The notes under the pieces: model-generated
Told to the model about the DNA's origin: nothing
Database searches by the model: none
Seen by the model: only the letters and a program-made list of their open reading frames with translations
Made by a program: the position numbers and the translations under genes
Shown here: piece by piece, positions 9,447 to 17,417 of the stretch
Layout of the letters: every line of letters starts with the position of its first letter
How positions within the stretch are numbered: the stretch's first letter is position 1
Origin: Curtobacterium sp. VKM Ac-2865
Lineage (GTDB): Bacteria; Actinomycetota; Actinomycetes; Actinomycetales; Microbacteriaceae
Direction: 5' to 3'
Length of the DNA stretch: 64,000 nt
Assembly (NCBI RefSeq): GCF_015350905.1
Contig: NZ_JADKRZ010000002.1
Coordinates: 248,001 to 312,000, forward strand

Positions 9447-10478
9447 ATGACGACTCCACACGACGCAGACCAGCACCCGGGCACCCCGGTGGTGCACCTG
9501 ACCCGTCGAGCGGCCCTGCAGGCCGAGCGCGAAGCCGCCGCAGCGCCAGTGACGCCGCAGGAACCACGCACGACTCCGGCGCCGGCGAAGGCACCGCGAG
9601 CGGCCGTGCCGGCGAAGGCCCCCAAGGCAGCGAAGGCAGCCCGGCCCGCGAAGGCCCCGAGAGCGCCGAAGGCCCCCAAGACTCCCAAGACCCCGACGGG
9701 GCCGAAGGCCATCAGCCCAGCGAACCCCGCAGCCCGCACCAGCGCCCCCGCCACCCGCACCCAGCGCACCAGCCGCCTCACCGTCGTGAGCGCGATCGCC
9801 GCCGTCGTGCTGTTCGCCTCGTCGGCGATGCCCGCGCACGCCAGCGCCAACACCTCCATGGCGACCTCGACCATCGCGCCGACGGTCCGCACGCAGGACT
9901 ACGCCGTGACCCAGGCGGTCGCCAGCGCCTCGACCTCCCGCGACGGCTTCACGGTGAACGAGGCCAAGCAGGTCGTCGTCGCGGCCCCGAAGGGCACGGG
10001 CGCCCTCACCGCCGGCGCGGTCAACAGCGGCGCCGAGGTCACGATCGGTGGCGAGGTCCGCTCGCCGTTCCCCGGCCCGGTCCGGATGAGCTCGGGCTTC
10101 GGCTGGCGTTCGGCCCCCTGCGGCGCGTGCTCGTCGCTGCACCAGGGCCTCGACTTCAACCCCGGCATGGGCGCCCCGATCGGCGCGGTCGCCGCGGGGA
10201 CCGTGCGCGTGTCCGGCACCTACTTCTCCTACGGCCAGACCGTGATCGTCGACCACGTCGTCGACGGCCGCAAGGTCTCCACGCTCTACGGGCACATGAT
10301 CCCGGGCTCCTCGCCGCTCCGTGTCGGCGACAAGGTCGACGCCGGCCAGTTCCTCGGCAGCGTCGGGTCCTCGGGCGTCTCCACGGGTGCACACCTGCAC
10401 CTCGAGGTCCTGATGGACGGCACCCTGCCGATCGACCCGCGCGCGTGGATCGAGTCGCACACGGGCCGCGCGCTCTAG
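9447..10478 (+). CDS. Membrane-anchored or secreted M23-family peptidase
   Basis: A 343-residue cell-wall endopeptidase candidate. Residues 1-105 are cytoplasmic and low-complexity, dominated by AKAP, KAPK and KTPK repeats resembling a histone-H1 tail. A hydrophobic segment (about 110-130) ending in AHAS is the membrane anchor or signal. The M23 domain (about 205-335) has the zinc motif H-x3-D in LHQGLDF (about 231-237) and HLHLEV (about 317-322), with YGHM and GSVGSSGVSTG typical of LytM peptidases. It probably cleaves peptidoglycan cross-bridges. Tail function is unknown. Confidence 0.9.
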   Translation: MTTPHDADQHPGTPVVHLTRRAALQAEREAAAAPVTPQEPRTTPAPAKAPRAAVPAKAPKAAKAARPAKAPRAPKAPKTPKTPTGPKAISPANPAARTSAPATRTQRTSRLTVVSAIAAVVLFASSAMPAHASANTSMATSTIAPTVRTQDYAVTQAVASASTSRDGFTVNEAKQVVVAAPKGTGALTAGAVNSGAEVTIGGEVRSPFPGPVRMSSGFGWRSAPCGACSSLHQGLDFNPGMGAPIGAVAAGTVRVSGTYFSYGQTVIVDHVVDGRKVSTLYGHMIPGSSPLRVGDKVDAGQFLGSVGSSGVSTGAHLHLEVLMDGTLPIDPRAWIESHTGRAL

Positions 10479-10535
10479 GGCGTTCCACAGCACCACCGCG
10501 GCGGTCGCCCAGCTGACCTGTGCAGGCTCACAGGC

Positions 10536-10589
10536 ATGGATGACCCCCGAAGTCCGAGCCCGCACCTCGACCCAGAACCGCACCGCTGA
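10536..10589 (+). CDS. 17-codon leader ORF coupled to the CNNM gene
   Basis: ATG GAT GAC...TGA encodes MDDPRSPSPHLDPEPHR. CAGGCT lies exactly seven bases before the ATG, as in the leaderless promoters of this window. Its TGA overlaps the ATG of the following gene (TGATG), and that gene has no Shine-Dalgarno of its own. This fits a leaderless leader peptide that delivers ribosomes to the CNNM gene. Peptide function, if any, is unknown. Confidence 0.5.
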   Translation: MDDPRSPSPHLDPEPHR

Positions 10590-11839
10590 TGGGCGCCGAC
10601 ACCTGGATCGCCTTCGCCCTCGTCGTCGTGTTCGTCCTGGTCGGCGGGGTGTTCGCCGCCGCCGAGATCGCCCTCGTCTCCCTCCGCGAGTCCCAGCTCC
10701 AGCAGCTCGAGCACCGCGGCTCCCGGGGCGCCCGTGTCGCCGCACTCGGTCGTGACCCGAACCGCTTCCTGTCCGCCGTGCAGATCGGCGTGACGGTCGC
10801 CGGTTTCTTCTCCGCCGCGTACGGTGCGTCCTCGATCGCCCCCGACGTGGCACCCGTCTTCCAGGGCCTCGGGCTGTCCCAGGCGACGGCCGAGACGGTC
10901 GCCCTGGTCGCGATGACGCTCGTCATCGCCTACCTGTCGCTCGTCTTCGGCGAACTGGTGCCGAAGCGTCTGGCCCTGCAGCGCGCCGAGGGCTTCTCGA
11001 TGGCGGTCGCCCCGACGCTCGAACGCTTCGCCGTCCTGATGCGCCCGGTGATCTGGCTGCTGTCCGCCAGCACGAACGCGGTCGTCCGGCTGCTCGGCGG
11101 CGACCCCGACGCCCGCAGCGAGTCGATGAGCACCGAAGAGCTCCGCGGGCTGGTGTCCGACCACAGCGCCATCGACGAACAGGGCCGACGCATCGCCCGC
11201 AGTGCCCTCGACGCGCAGGGCCGGATCCTCCGCGAGTCCATGCGCCCCTGGTTCGACGTCGCGACGCTGGACCACGACCAGACGATCGCCGAGGCCACCG
11301 ACCGGGCACTCGACCTCGGTCACACCCGCTACGTCGTGACCGGCGGCTCCCGCGACGAGGTCACGGGCTTCGTGCACCTCCGCGACCTCCTCCGACCGGA
11401 GGACCCTGCCGCATCGGTCGCCACGATCACCCGACCGGTCCCCGCGTTCCCGGAGACGAAGTCACTCTCGAGCACCATCACCGAGATGCGGACCGCCGGG
11501 CAGCAGATCGCCCTGGTCGTCGACGAGTACGGCGGCAGCGCTGGTATGGTCACGCTCGAGGCCCTGCTCGAGGACCTCGTCGGCCGCATCCGGGACGAGT
11601 ACGACGCCCCGGTGTCCGACGGCGACGGCGTGGACGGCGCGACCGTCCTCGAGGACCTGCACGCCGACGGCGGACCGGCCCTGCCCGACGGCGACTACGA
11701 GACGGTCGGCGGGCTGGTGCAGGTGCACCTGGACCGCGTCCCGGCCGTCGGCGACGTCGTCGAGGTCGGCGACCACCGTCTCGAGGTGACCGCCATGGAC
11801 GGTCACCGCGTCGCCAGCGTGACGATCGCGACCAGATAA
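10589..11839 (+). CDS. CNNM/CorC (hemolysin C-type) transporter-associated membrane protein
   Basis: A 416-residue protein with an N-terminal CNNM/DUF21 transmembrane domain (about residues 1-190; it includes AAAEIALVSLRESQL and VFGELVPKRLALQRAE), a CBS-pair domain (about 205-335; DHDQTIAEATD, LVVDEYGGSAGMVTLEALLEDLVG) and a C-terminal CorC_HlyC domain (about 350-416). The family is implicated in Mg2+/Co2+ export or regulation. ATG 10589 lacks a ribosome site and overlaps the stop of the 17-codon ORF. A palindromic terminator follows at 11841-11882. Confidence 0.9.
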   Translation: MGADTWIAFALVVVFVLVGGVFAAAEIALVSLRESQLQQLEHRGSRGARVAALGRDPNRFLSAVQIGVTVAGFFSAAYGASSIAPDVAPVFQGLGLSQATAETVALVAMTLVIAYLSLVFGELVPKRLALQRAEGFSMAVAPTLERFAVLMRPVIWLLSASTNAVVRLLGGDPDARSESMSTEELRGLVSDHSAIDEQGRRIARSALDAQGRILRESMRPWFDVATLDHDQTIAEATDRALDLGHTRYVVTGGSRDEVTGFVHLRDLLRPEDPAASVATITRPVPAFPETKSLSSTITEMRTAGQQIALVVDEYGGSAGMVTLEALLEDLVGRIRDEYDAPVSDGDGVDGATVLEDLHADGGPALPDGDYETVGGLVQVHLDRVPAVGDVVEVGDHRLEVTAMDGHRVASVTIATR

Positions 11840-11840
11840 C

Positions 11841-11882
11841 GGACAGGAGGCTCGGTACCAGCTGGCACCGAGCCTCCAGTCC
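11841..11882. terminator. Palindromic terminator (repeat family member)
   Basis: GGACAGGAGGCTCGGTACCAG opposite CTGGCACCGAGCCTCCAGTCC, nearly perfect, centred on AG|CT. It begins immediately after the CNNM stop and faces the convergent SDR gene, so it can serve both. Confidence 0.82.
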
Positions 11883-11911
11883 GGCAGATGGGGGTCTGAG
11901 CAGCCGGGCCG

Positions 11912-12742
11912 CTAGAAGTCGGTGCCCCGACTCACGGACTCCCACGCGTCGACCTCGGCGCGCAGCGCGTCCAGCGCGGCGCGGAAGCCGTCCGACGCGT
12001 CGTTGCCGAGGAGCAGCATGAACGGCGTCTGGTCGGCCTCGACCGCGGTGATGAGCGCCTGCGCGGCCTTGGCCGGGTCGCCGGCCTGCGTGCCGTGCGC
12101 GGTGTCGTGCTCGATCCGACGCTTGCCGGCGGTGTCGGCGTAGGCCTCGATCGGCGTGGCGGACTGCGTCAGCGAGCGCCCCGCGAAGTCCGTGCGGAAG
12201 CCACCCGGCTCGACGACCATGACGTCGATGCCGAGCGGGGCGAGCTCCTTGCGGAGCGAGAGCGACAGGGCCTCCAGTGCTGCCTTGACCGCCGCGTAGT
12301 AGCCGGAGCCCTCGGGCGAGATGCGGGCGCCGATCGAGGAGATGTTCACGATCGTGCCGGTCCCGCGGGCCCGCATCCCGGGCAGCACGGCGCGGATCAG
12401 GCCCGTCGGGCCGTGGACGTGGGTGTCGAAGAGGGTCTGGACGGCCTCGGGCTCGCCCTCCTCGACGGCGGCGCGGTAGCCGTAGCCAGCGTTGTTCACG
12501 AGCACGTCGATGCGGCCGAAGCGCTCCTCGGCGGCGGCGACCGCGGCCGTGACGGCAGCGGGGTCGGTGACGTCGAGCGCCAGGGCGAGTGCGCGGTCGG
12601 GGGCGGTGTCGGCGATGTCCTGCACGCGGGAGGCGTCACGAGCGGTCACGACGACGGAGCCCCCCGCAGCGAGGACGGCCTCAGCGAACGCGCGCCCGAG
12701 TCCGGTGGAACAGCCGGTGATGAACCAGGTGGTGTCGGTCAT
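11912..12742 (-). CDS. Short-chain dehydrogenase/reductase (oxidoreductase)
   Basis: A 276-residue classical SDR. It has the NAD(P) motif ITGCSTGLG (residues about 8-16), VLVNNAG, the catalytic serine in NISSIGA and the YxxxK pair in YYAAVKAAL. The extended C-terminus is typical of the ketoreductase-like 'oxidoreductase' subgroup. Substrate is unknown. It is divergent from the HTH regulator gene at 12845 with 102 bases between starts, which suggests that regulator controls it. It ends at the terminator at 11841-11882. Confidence 0.9.
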   Translation of the reverse strand: MTDTTWFITGCSTGLGRAFAEAVLAAGGSVVVTARDASRVQDIADTAPDRALALALDVTDPAAVTAAVAAAEERFGRIDVLVNNAGYGYRAAVEEGEPEAVQTLFDTHVHGPTGLIRAVLPGMRARGTGTIVNISSIGARISPEGSGYYAAVKAALEALSLSLRKELAPLGIDVMVVEPGGFRTDFAGRSLTQSATPIEAYADTAGKRRIEHDTAHGTQAGDPAKAAQALITAVEADQTPFMLLLGNDASDGFRAALDALRAEVDAWESVSRGTDF

Positions 12743-12844
12743 GGCTCCATGCAACGCCCTCGGTCCGGTGTGTGCCAGGGGCGGCGGGGCCAGGTACGGC
12801 CAGTGCCTGTCTCGCGCACGGCACCAGGACGTAGCCTGGGCCGC

Positions 12845-13750
12845 ATGGGTATCGACGTGCGCGGGGAGATCCGCGACTTCCTGTCCACGCGGCGGGCTCG
12901 GATCTCGCCAGAGCAGGCGGGCATGCCGTCCTTCGGCGGTGGGGTCCGACGGGTACCCGGGCTGCGGCGGCACGAGGTCGCGATGCTCGCCGGCGTCAGT
13001 GTCGACTACTACACGCGGCTCGAGCGCGGCACGCTGAAGGGCGTGTCGGACAGCGTGCTCGAGGGGCTCGCGCGGGCGCTGCAGCTCGACGAGGACGAGC
13101 GCACCCACCTGTGGGACCTCGCCCGGCTGGCGAACTCCGGCGTGAAGACCATGCACAAGACCATGCCGACCCGGGTCCGTCCGGGCGTGCAACGGCTGCT
13201 CGACGCGATCACCGGTGCGCCGGCGTGGGTGCGGAACGAGCGCGGGGACGTCCTCGCCGCGAACGAGCTCGGCCGTGCGCTGTACGCGCCGATGTTCGCC
13301 GGACCCGGTCGCCCGGTGAACTCCGCCCGCTTCACGTTCCTCGACCCCGCCGCCCGGACGTTCTTCGTCGACTGGCCCCAGACCGCGCGGGACTCCGTCG
13401 CGATCCTGCGTGCCGCGGCCGTCGCCAACCCCTGCGAGCCCGGGCTCGTGACGCTCGTCGGGGAGCTCTCCACCCGCAGCGAGGAGTTCCGCTCGTGGTG
13501 GGCCGAGCACGACGTCCGCCTGCACCGCACCGGCAAGAAGCGGATCAGCCACCCGGTCGTGGGCGCGCTCGAGCTGGACTACGAGGCGCTCGACCTGGTC
13601 GCCGACCAGGGCCTGACGATGTTCACCTACAGCGCCGAACCGGGCTCGGAGTCGGAGCGCTCGCTCGCCCTCCTCGGGACCTGGGCGGCGACCGAACGCG
13701 CGGAGCAGCTCGCCGCGGCCCGGGCCACGGAGTCCGAGTCGGTCGACTGA
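12845..13750 (+). CDS. Helix-turn-helix transcriptional regulator with MmyB-type ligand domain
   Basis: A 301-residue regulator. Residues about 10-85 form an XRE-type HTH (VPGLRRHEVAMLAGVSVDYY, LERG), preceded by the FLxxRRARISPEQAG signature of this actinobacterial group. Residues about 105-285 resemble the MmyB-like ligand-binding domain (WVRNERGDVLAANELGRALY, HPVVGALELDYEAL). Such regulators commonly control an adjacent divergent SDR, as here. TAGCCT lies seven bases before ATG 12845, indicating a leaderless transcript. The reading frame is open much further upstream but without protein-like content. Confidence 0.9.
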   Translation: MGIDVRGEIRDFLSTRRARISPEQAGMPSFGGGVRRVPGLRRHEVAMLAGVSVDYYTRLERGTLKGVSDSVLEGLARALQLDEDERTHLWDLARLANSGVKTMHKTMPTRVRPGVQRLLDAITGAPAWVRNERGDVLAANELGRALYAPMFAGPGRPVNSARFTFLDPAARTFFVDWPQTARDSVAILRAAAVANPCEPGLVTLVGELSTRSEEFRSWWAEHDVRLHRTGKKRISHPVVGALELDYEALDLVADQGLTMFTYSAEPGSESERSLALLGTWAATERAEQLAAARATESESVD

Positions 13751-13784
13751 CGAGTCCGCTCGGCCCCGCCGTAGGCTGAGCCGC

Positions 13785-14504
13785 GTGACCAGGCGAGCAG
13801 ACGGATCGACCGAGGACGTCGGCCGCACTCCGACCGGCACCGACAGCGCCCGGTGGCGCCGCCCGGAACCCGCCCTCGCCCGGGCGCTCAAGGCCGCACT
13901 CGGGGACGCCCGCACGGTGCTGCACGTCGGCACCGGGGCCGTGTCGTACGAGCCGCACGGCCGTGACGTCACCACGCACGAGCCCACGACCGACGCTCTG
14001 CCCTTCCCCGACGACACGTTCGACGCTGCGATGACCGCGTTCACCATCCCCCGATGGGAGGACCTCGAGCGTGGACTGGCCGAGATGCGGCGCGTGACGC
14101 GCGGCCCGGTCGTCGTGCTGACGCGGGACCCCGCCCGGATCCAGGACTCCTGGCTCGCCGAGTACGCCCCAGAGGTCACGGCCGCCGACGCCCGCCGCCA
14201 CCCGAGCCTGGACCGCCTCGCAGACGCCCTCGGAGGGGACGTCACCACGACCCGCGTGCCGATCCCCTTCACGTGCGTCGACGGGTTCTCCGAGGCGTAC
14301 TACGGCCGACCGGAGCGGCTGCTCGACCCGGCCGCGCGACGAGCCGACGACGCCTGGGGGCTCGTCGACGAGATGAGCGCCGCGCGCTCGGTCGCCGCAC
14401 TCCGCACGGCGCTCGAGTCCGGCGCGTGGGACGACCGCCACGGTGCACTCCGGGTCCGCCCGTCCCACGACGGCTCCGTGGTGCTGCTCACCGCGCTGCC
14501 CTGA
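13785..14504 (+). CDS. Class I SAM-dependent methyltransferase-like protein
   Basis: A 239-residue protein resembling class I methyltransferases: TVLHVGTGAVSYEPHG (about residues 42-57) takes the place of the glycine-rich SAM loop, followed by LPFPDDTFDAAMTAFTIPRW, a motif II-like region. The acidic residue after motif I is not obvious, so activity is uncertain. The start is GTG 13785, with TAGGCT seven bases upstream (leaderless). It follows the HTH regulator gene by only 34 bases but has its own promoter-like hexamer. Confidence 0.75.
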   Translation: MTRRADGSTEDVGRTPTGTDSARWRRPEPALARALKAALGDARTVLHVGTGAVSYEPHGRDVTTHEPTTDALPFPDDTFDAAMTAFTIPRWEDLERGLAEMRRVTRGPVVVLTRDPARIQDSWLAEYAPEVTAADARRHPSLDRLADALGGDVTTTRVPIPFTCVDGFSEAYYGRPERLLDPAARRADDAWGLVDEMSAARSVAALRTALESGAWDDRHGALRVRPSHDGSVVLLTALP

Positions 14505-14549
14505 CCGCACGGACCGTCTGTCTTGACACGGCCTCGTAGGATCGACCCC

Positions 14550-14603
14550 GTGAGCAACCGTTCCCAGGAGGTCGTCGGCGTCCACGCCGGCATCAGGGCC
14601 TGA
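14550..14603 (+). CDS. Possible 17-codon leaderless leader ORF
   Basis: GTG AGC AAC...TGA encodes VSNRSQEVVGVHAGIRA. TAGGAT lies seven bases before the GTG, the leaderless arrangement used by neighbouring genes, so a transcript probably begins here. About 105 bases of GC-rich, foldable sequence separate it from the FBP-domain gene. It may be a regulatory leader peptide or a chance ORF at a transcription start. Confidence 0.35.
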   Translation: MSNRSQEVVGVHAGIRA

Positions 14604-14708
14604 CGCCCCGGGTCACGTCGTCGACGTGGCCCCACTCGTCGTCCCCTCCCAGAACACCCGCCCGGTGCGGCGCACGAGCGCCCCGGGTGGCATCACAGAA
14701 GGCCCACC

Positions 14709-15191
14709 ATGCTGCCCATCAGCGAGAAGACCATCCGCGCGTCCTTCGTCAACGCCTCCCGCAAGGAGACGAGCGACATGACGCTCCCCGCCGACTTCGC
14801 GACCCTGGACTGGGACGCGCTCGACTTCCTCGGGTGGCGCGACCCGAAGAGCCCCCGTCGTGCATCCGTCGTCGTGCCCACCCTCGAGGGCGAGCTCATC
14901 GGCATCCTGCTCCGGCAGGCCGAGGCCTCGCCGCGTTCCCGGGCCCAGTGCTCGTGGTGCCAGGACGTGAAGCTGCCGAACGACGTGGTGTTCTACAGCG
15001 CCAAGCGGTCGGGCCCGGCCGGGCGCAACGGCAACACCGTCGGCACGCTCGTCTGCCAGGACTTCCAGTGCTCGGCGAACGTCCGGAAGGCCCCGCCACT
15101 GGCCTACGAGGGCTTCGACGTCGAGGCCGCCCGGCTCCGCCGGATCGAGGACCTGCAGCTCCGCGCGGCCGCTTTCGCCACCGACTTGTAG
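14709..15191 (+). CDS. FBP-domain (treble-clef zinc finger) protein
   Basis: A 160-residue protein matching the actinobacterial FBP C-terminal treble-clef zinc-finger family, related to the C-terminal zinc domain of FusB-type elongation-factor-G-binding proteins. Cysteine pairs CSWC (about residues 80-83) and CQDFQC (about 117-122) are the likely zinc ligands; LDFLGWRDP precedes them. Members bind or are proposed to bind the ribosome or EF-G; the role here is inferred. AAGG lies eight bases before ATG 14709. It may be regulated by the leader region starting at 14550. Confidence 0.82.
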   Translation: MLPISEKTIRASFVNASRKETSDMTLPADFATLDWDALDFLGWRDPKSPRRASVVVPTLEGELIGILLRQAEASPRSRAQCSWCQDVKLPNDVVFYSAKRSGPAGRNGNTVGTLVCQDFQCSANVRKAPPLAYEGFDVEAARLRRIEDLQLRAAAFATDL

Positions 15192-15228
15192 CCGGGAGGC
15201 TCTCCCCGCCCCCGGCAGGAGGTCGAAA

Positions 15229-15267
15229 CGCGCGTAGAGGGTCGGTTTCTCCGACCCCCTACGCGCG
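15229..15267. terminator. Hairpin terminator with TTTCT loop
   Basis: CGCGCGTAGAGGGTCGG (15229-15245) pairs with CCGACCCCCTACGCGCG (15251-15267), 16 of 17 positions. It lies between convergent genes (FBP protein and aldo/keto reductase) and probably terminates both. Confidence 0.75.
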
Positions 15268-15276
15268 ATCCCGCAT

Positions 15277-15296
15277 CCCACCGCGATCGCGATGGG
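15277..15296. repeat. 20-bp palindrome centred on GATC
   Basis: CCCACCGCGATCGCGATGGG, palindromic apart from one mismatched pair, ten bases after the hairpin at 15229-15267 and just beyond the 3' end of the reductase gene. It could be a second termination or RNA-stabilising structure. Confidence 0.4.
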
Positions 15297-15305
15297 AAAC
15301 GCCGG

Positions 15306-16292
15306 TCAGCGGTCGATGCTCGACATGTCGGGGTAGCGGTCACCGGTCGGAGCGGGCAGGGCCGAGAGGCGCTCGACCTGCTCCGCGCTCAGGGTGAGGT
15401 CCGCCGCAGCGACGTTCTCCTCGAGGCGGGAGACGCGCTTCGTGCCGGGGATCGGCACGACGTCGTCGCCCTGCGCGAGCAGCCAGGCGAGGGCGACCTG
15501 GGCGGGGGTGCCGCCGACCTCGTCCGCGACGTGCTTGACCTCGTCGACGATGCGCATGTTCGTCTCGAAGGCCTCCTGCTGGAAGCGGGGGTTCGCCAGG
15601 CGGAAGTCGTCGGCGTCGAGGTCCGAGGGCTTCGTGATCGCGCCGGTGAGGAACCCGCGGCCGAGCGGCGAGTAGGGGACCAGGCCGATGCCGAGCTCGC
15701 GGAGGGTGTCGAGCACGTCACCCTCGGGGTCGCGCGTCCACAGGGAGTACTCGCTCTGCAGGGCCGTGATCTGGTGGACGGCGTTCGCCCGGCGGATCGT
15801 CGCAGCGCTCGCCTCGGAGAGTCCGATGTGGCGGATCTTGCCCTCCTGGACGAACTCGGCGAGCTGGCCGACGACGTCCTCGATCGGGACCGCCGGGTCG
15901 ACGCGGTGCTGGTAGTAGAGGTCGATGTGGTCGGTGCCGAGGCGGCGGAGCGACCCCTCGAGGGCCTCCCGCACGGACTGCGGCGCGGAGCTGATGCCGC
16001 GGCCGCGGGCCGGGGTCGCCTCGCCGGCCTCGTGGGTGATGAGGCCGAACTTCGTCGCGATGACGACGTCGTCGCGACGGTCGGCGAGGGCCCGGCGGAG
16101 GAGCTCCTCGTTCGTGTAGGGGCCGTACGCCTCGGCGGTGTCGAAGAGCGTCACACCGAGGTCGATCGCGCGGTGGATGGTGCGGACCGACTCGTCGTCG
16201 TCCGTGCCGGCGCCGGTGTAGAAGGCGCTCATCCCCATCGTTCCGAGGCCGATCGGGCCGACCTCGAGGTCACTGAGCTTGCGTGTCTGCAT
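15306..16292 (-). CDS. Aldo/keto reductase
   Basis: A 328-residue NADPH-dependent oxidoreductase with the AKR TIM-barrel fold. It has the catalytic tetrad: D and Y in DTAEAYG (about residues 50-56), K in VIATKFG and H in YYQHRVD. The cofactor end motif [14 protein letters not shown] is also present. Substrates are probably small carbonyls. The gene is divergent from the AraC regulator at 16432, which is the likely controller. Related reductases sit at 19664 and 22074. Confidence 0.93.
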   Translation of the reverse strand: MQTRKLSDLEVGPIGLGTMGMSAFYTGAGTDDDESVRTIHRAIDLGVTLFDTAEAYGPYTNEELLRRALADRRDDVVIATKFGLITHEAGEATPARGRGISSAPQSVREALEGSLRRLGTDHIDLYYQHRVDPAVPIEDVVGQLAEFVQEGKIRHIGLSEASAATIRRANAVHQITALQSEYSLWTRDPEGDVLDTLRELGIGLVPYSPLGRGFLTGAITKPSDLDADDFRLANPRFQQEAFETNMRIVDEVKHVADEVGGTPAQVALAWLLAQGDDVVPIPGTKRVSRLEENVAAADLTLSAEQVERLSALPAPTGDRYPDMSSIDR

Positions 16293-16431
16293 GCACCCCG
16301 GTCTACTCCGCCCGCCCGTGTCGGAGGGAGGCCCCGGTCGTACCCGTCACGAGCGACCCCGGCGGAGCCGCCCCCGGAATCCGGACAGCCGCAGGGGCGG
16401 AGTTCCCGGAGCGCACCGTGGTTCTGCGACC

Positions 16432-17391
16432 ATGTCGGACGTGAGCGTGAACCCGGTGTCAGGGCCCCCGTCCCCGTACCTCCGGTTCCGGAGGGCGACG
16501 ACCAGCGCCCGGCGTGGCCCCGAGCTGGACCAGGTGTACGGCACCGGCGGCGGGGTCGGCAGTGTCCTCGAACAGTTCCGGTACGCCGGGGCCGGTGACG
16601 CTGACGTCTCGTTCCGGGGCGCGAGCGTCGAGGGGACCCGTGCCGGCACCATGCAGCGCCGGCCGGACCACATCGTCTTCTGGATCGGCGACGGCACCGC
16701 CACCATCACCTCGGCGCACGGCGGGACCATCGTCGTGACACCCGGGCGTCCGCTGTTCCTGTCGGCCGGCACGGTCTACGACTTCACGGCTGCCACGTCG
16801 AGGGTCACGTTGCTGCACCTGTCCGACGCGATCCTGCGAGCGGCGGTCGGAGCGCAGGACGGTGTCGCCCAGGACCTGCTGTTCGAGGAGCTGCCCCACG
16901 ACGACCACGCCCTGCACCGGCTCCGAGCCGTGCTCGACGTGTCGACCGCGGGGCTCGTCAGCGCGGACACCTCCGCTGACGCGCGTGCGTCGCTGAACGA
17001 CCAGGTCGTGGCCGCGGTGCTCGCGGCCTTCCCGCGGCGCGAGCACGACCCGGTGGCTCCCGCACCGGTCGGGCGCGCGATCGCGTTCATGCACGAGCAC
17101 GCCCACCGGGAGCTGTCCGTGCAGGAGGTCGCCGAGGCCGCCGGCCTGAGCGTCCGCGGGCTGCAGGACGCGTTCACCCGGGAGCTGCAGACGTCCCCGA
17201 TGAACCACCTCCGCGCGCTCCGTCTCGACGGCGTCCACGCCGACCTGGCGAGCGGGTGCGTCGACTCGATCTCGGACGTCGCTCACGCGTGGCAGTTCCA
17301 CCACCAGGGACGGTTCGCATCGAGCTACGCCGCCCGCTTCGGGGAGAAGCCCAGCGCCACCCTGCGATCGGCGAAGGCCAGTCGACCCTGA
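16432..17391 (+). CDS. AraC-family transcriptional regulator
   Basis: A 319-residue regulator. The N-terminal about 200 residues look like an AraC-binding-like sensor domain; residues about 215-315 hold the double HTH (LSVQEVAEAAGLSVRGLQDAF and a second helix pair ending HHQGRFASSYAARFGEKPS). The strong ELQTSPMNHLRALRLDGVHADL linker segment is typical. It is divergent from the aldo/keto reductase gene and likely regulates it or the adjacent FAD oxidoreductase. ATG 16432 is chosen at the start of protein-like sequence. Confidence 0.9.
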   Translation: MSDVSVNPVSGPPSPYLRFRRATTSARRGPELDQVYGTGGGVGSVLEQFRYAGAGDADVSFRGASVEGTRAGTMQRRPDHIVFWIGDGTATITSAHGGTIVVTPGRPLFLSAGTVYDFTAATSRVTLLHLSDAILRAAVGAQDGVAQDLLFEELPHDDHALHRLRAVLDVSTAGLVSADTSADARASLNDQVVAAVLAAFPRREHDPVAPAPVGRAIAFMHEHAHRELSVQEVAEAAGLSVRGLQDAFTRELQTSPMNHLRALRLDGVHADLASGCVDSISDVAHAWQFHHQGRFASSYAARFGEKPSATLRSAKASRP

Positions 17392-17417
17392 CCAGCACCG
17401 CGGGGTAGACAGGTACC

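Noticed and set aside
14523..14542. TTGACA plus TAGGAT as a classic -35/-10 promoter
   Set aside because: The spacing is only eight bases; TAGGAT is better read as a leaderless -10 with another upstream element.
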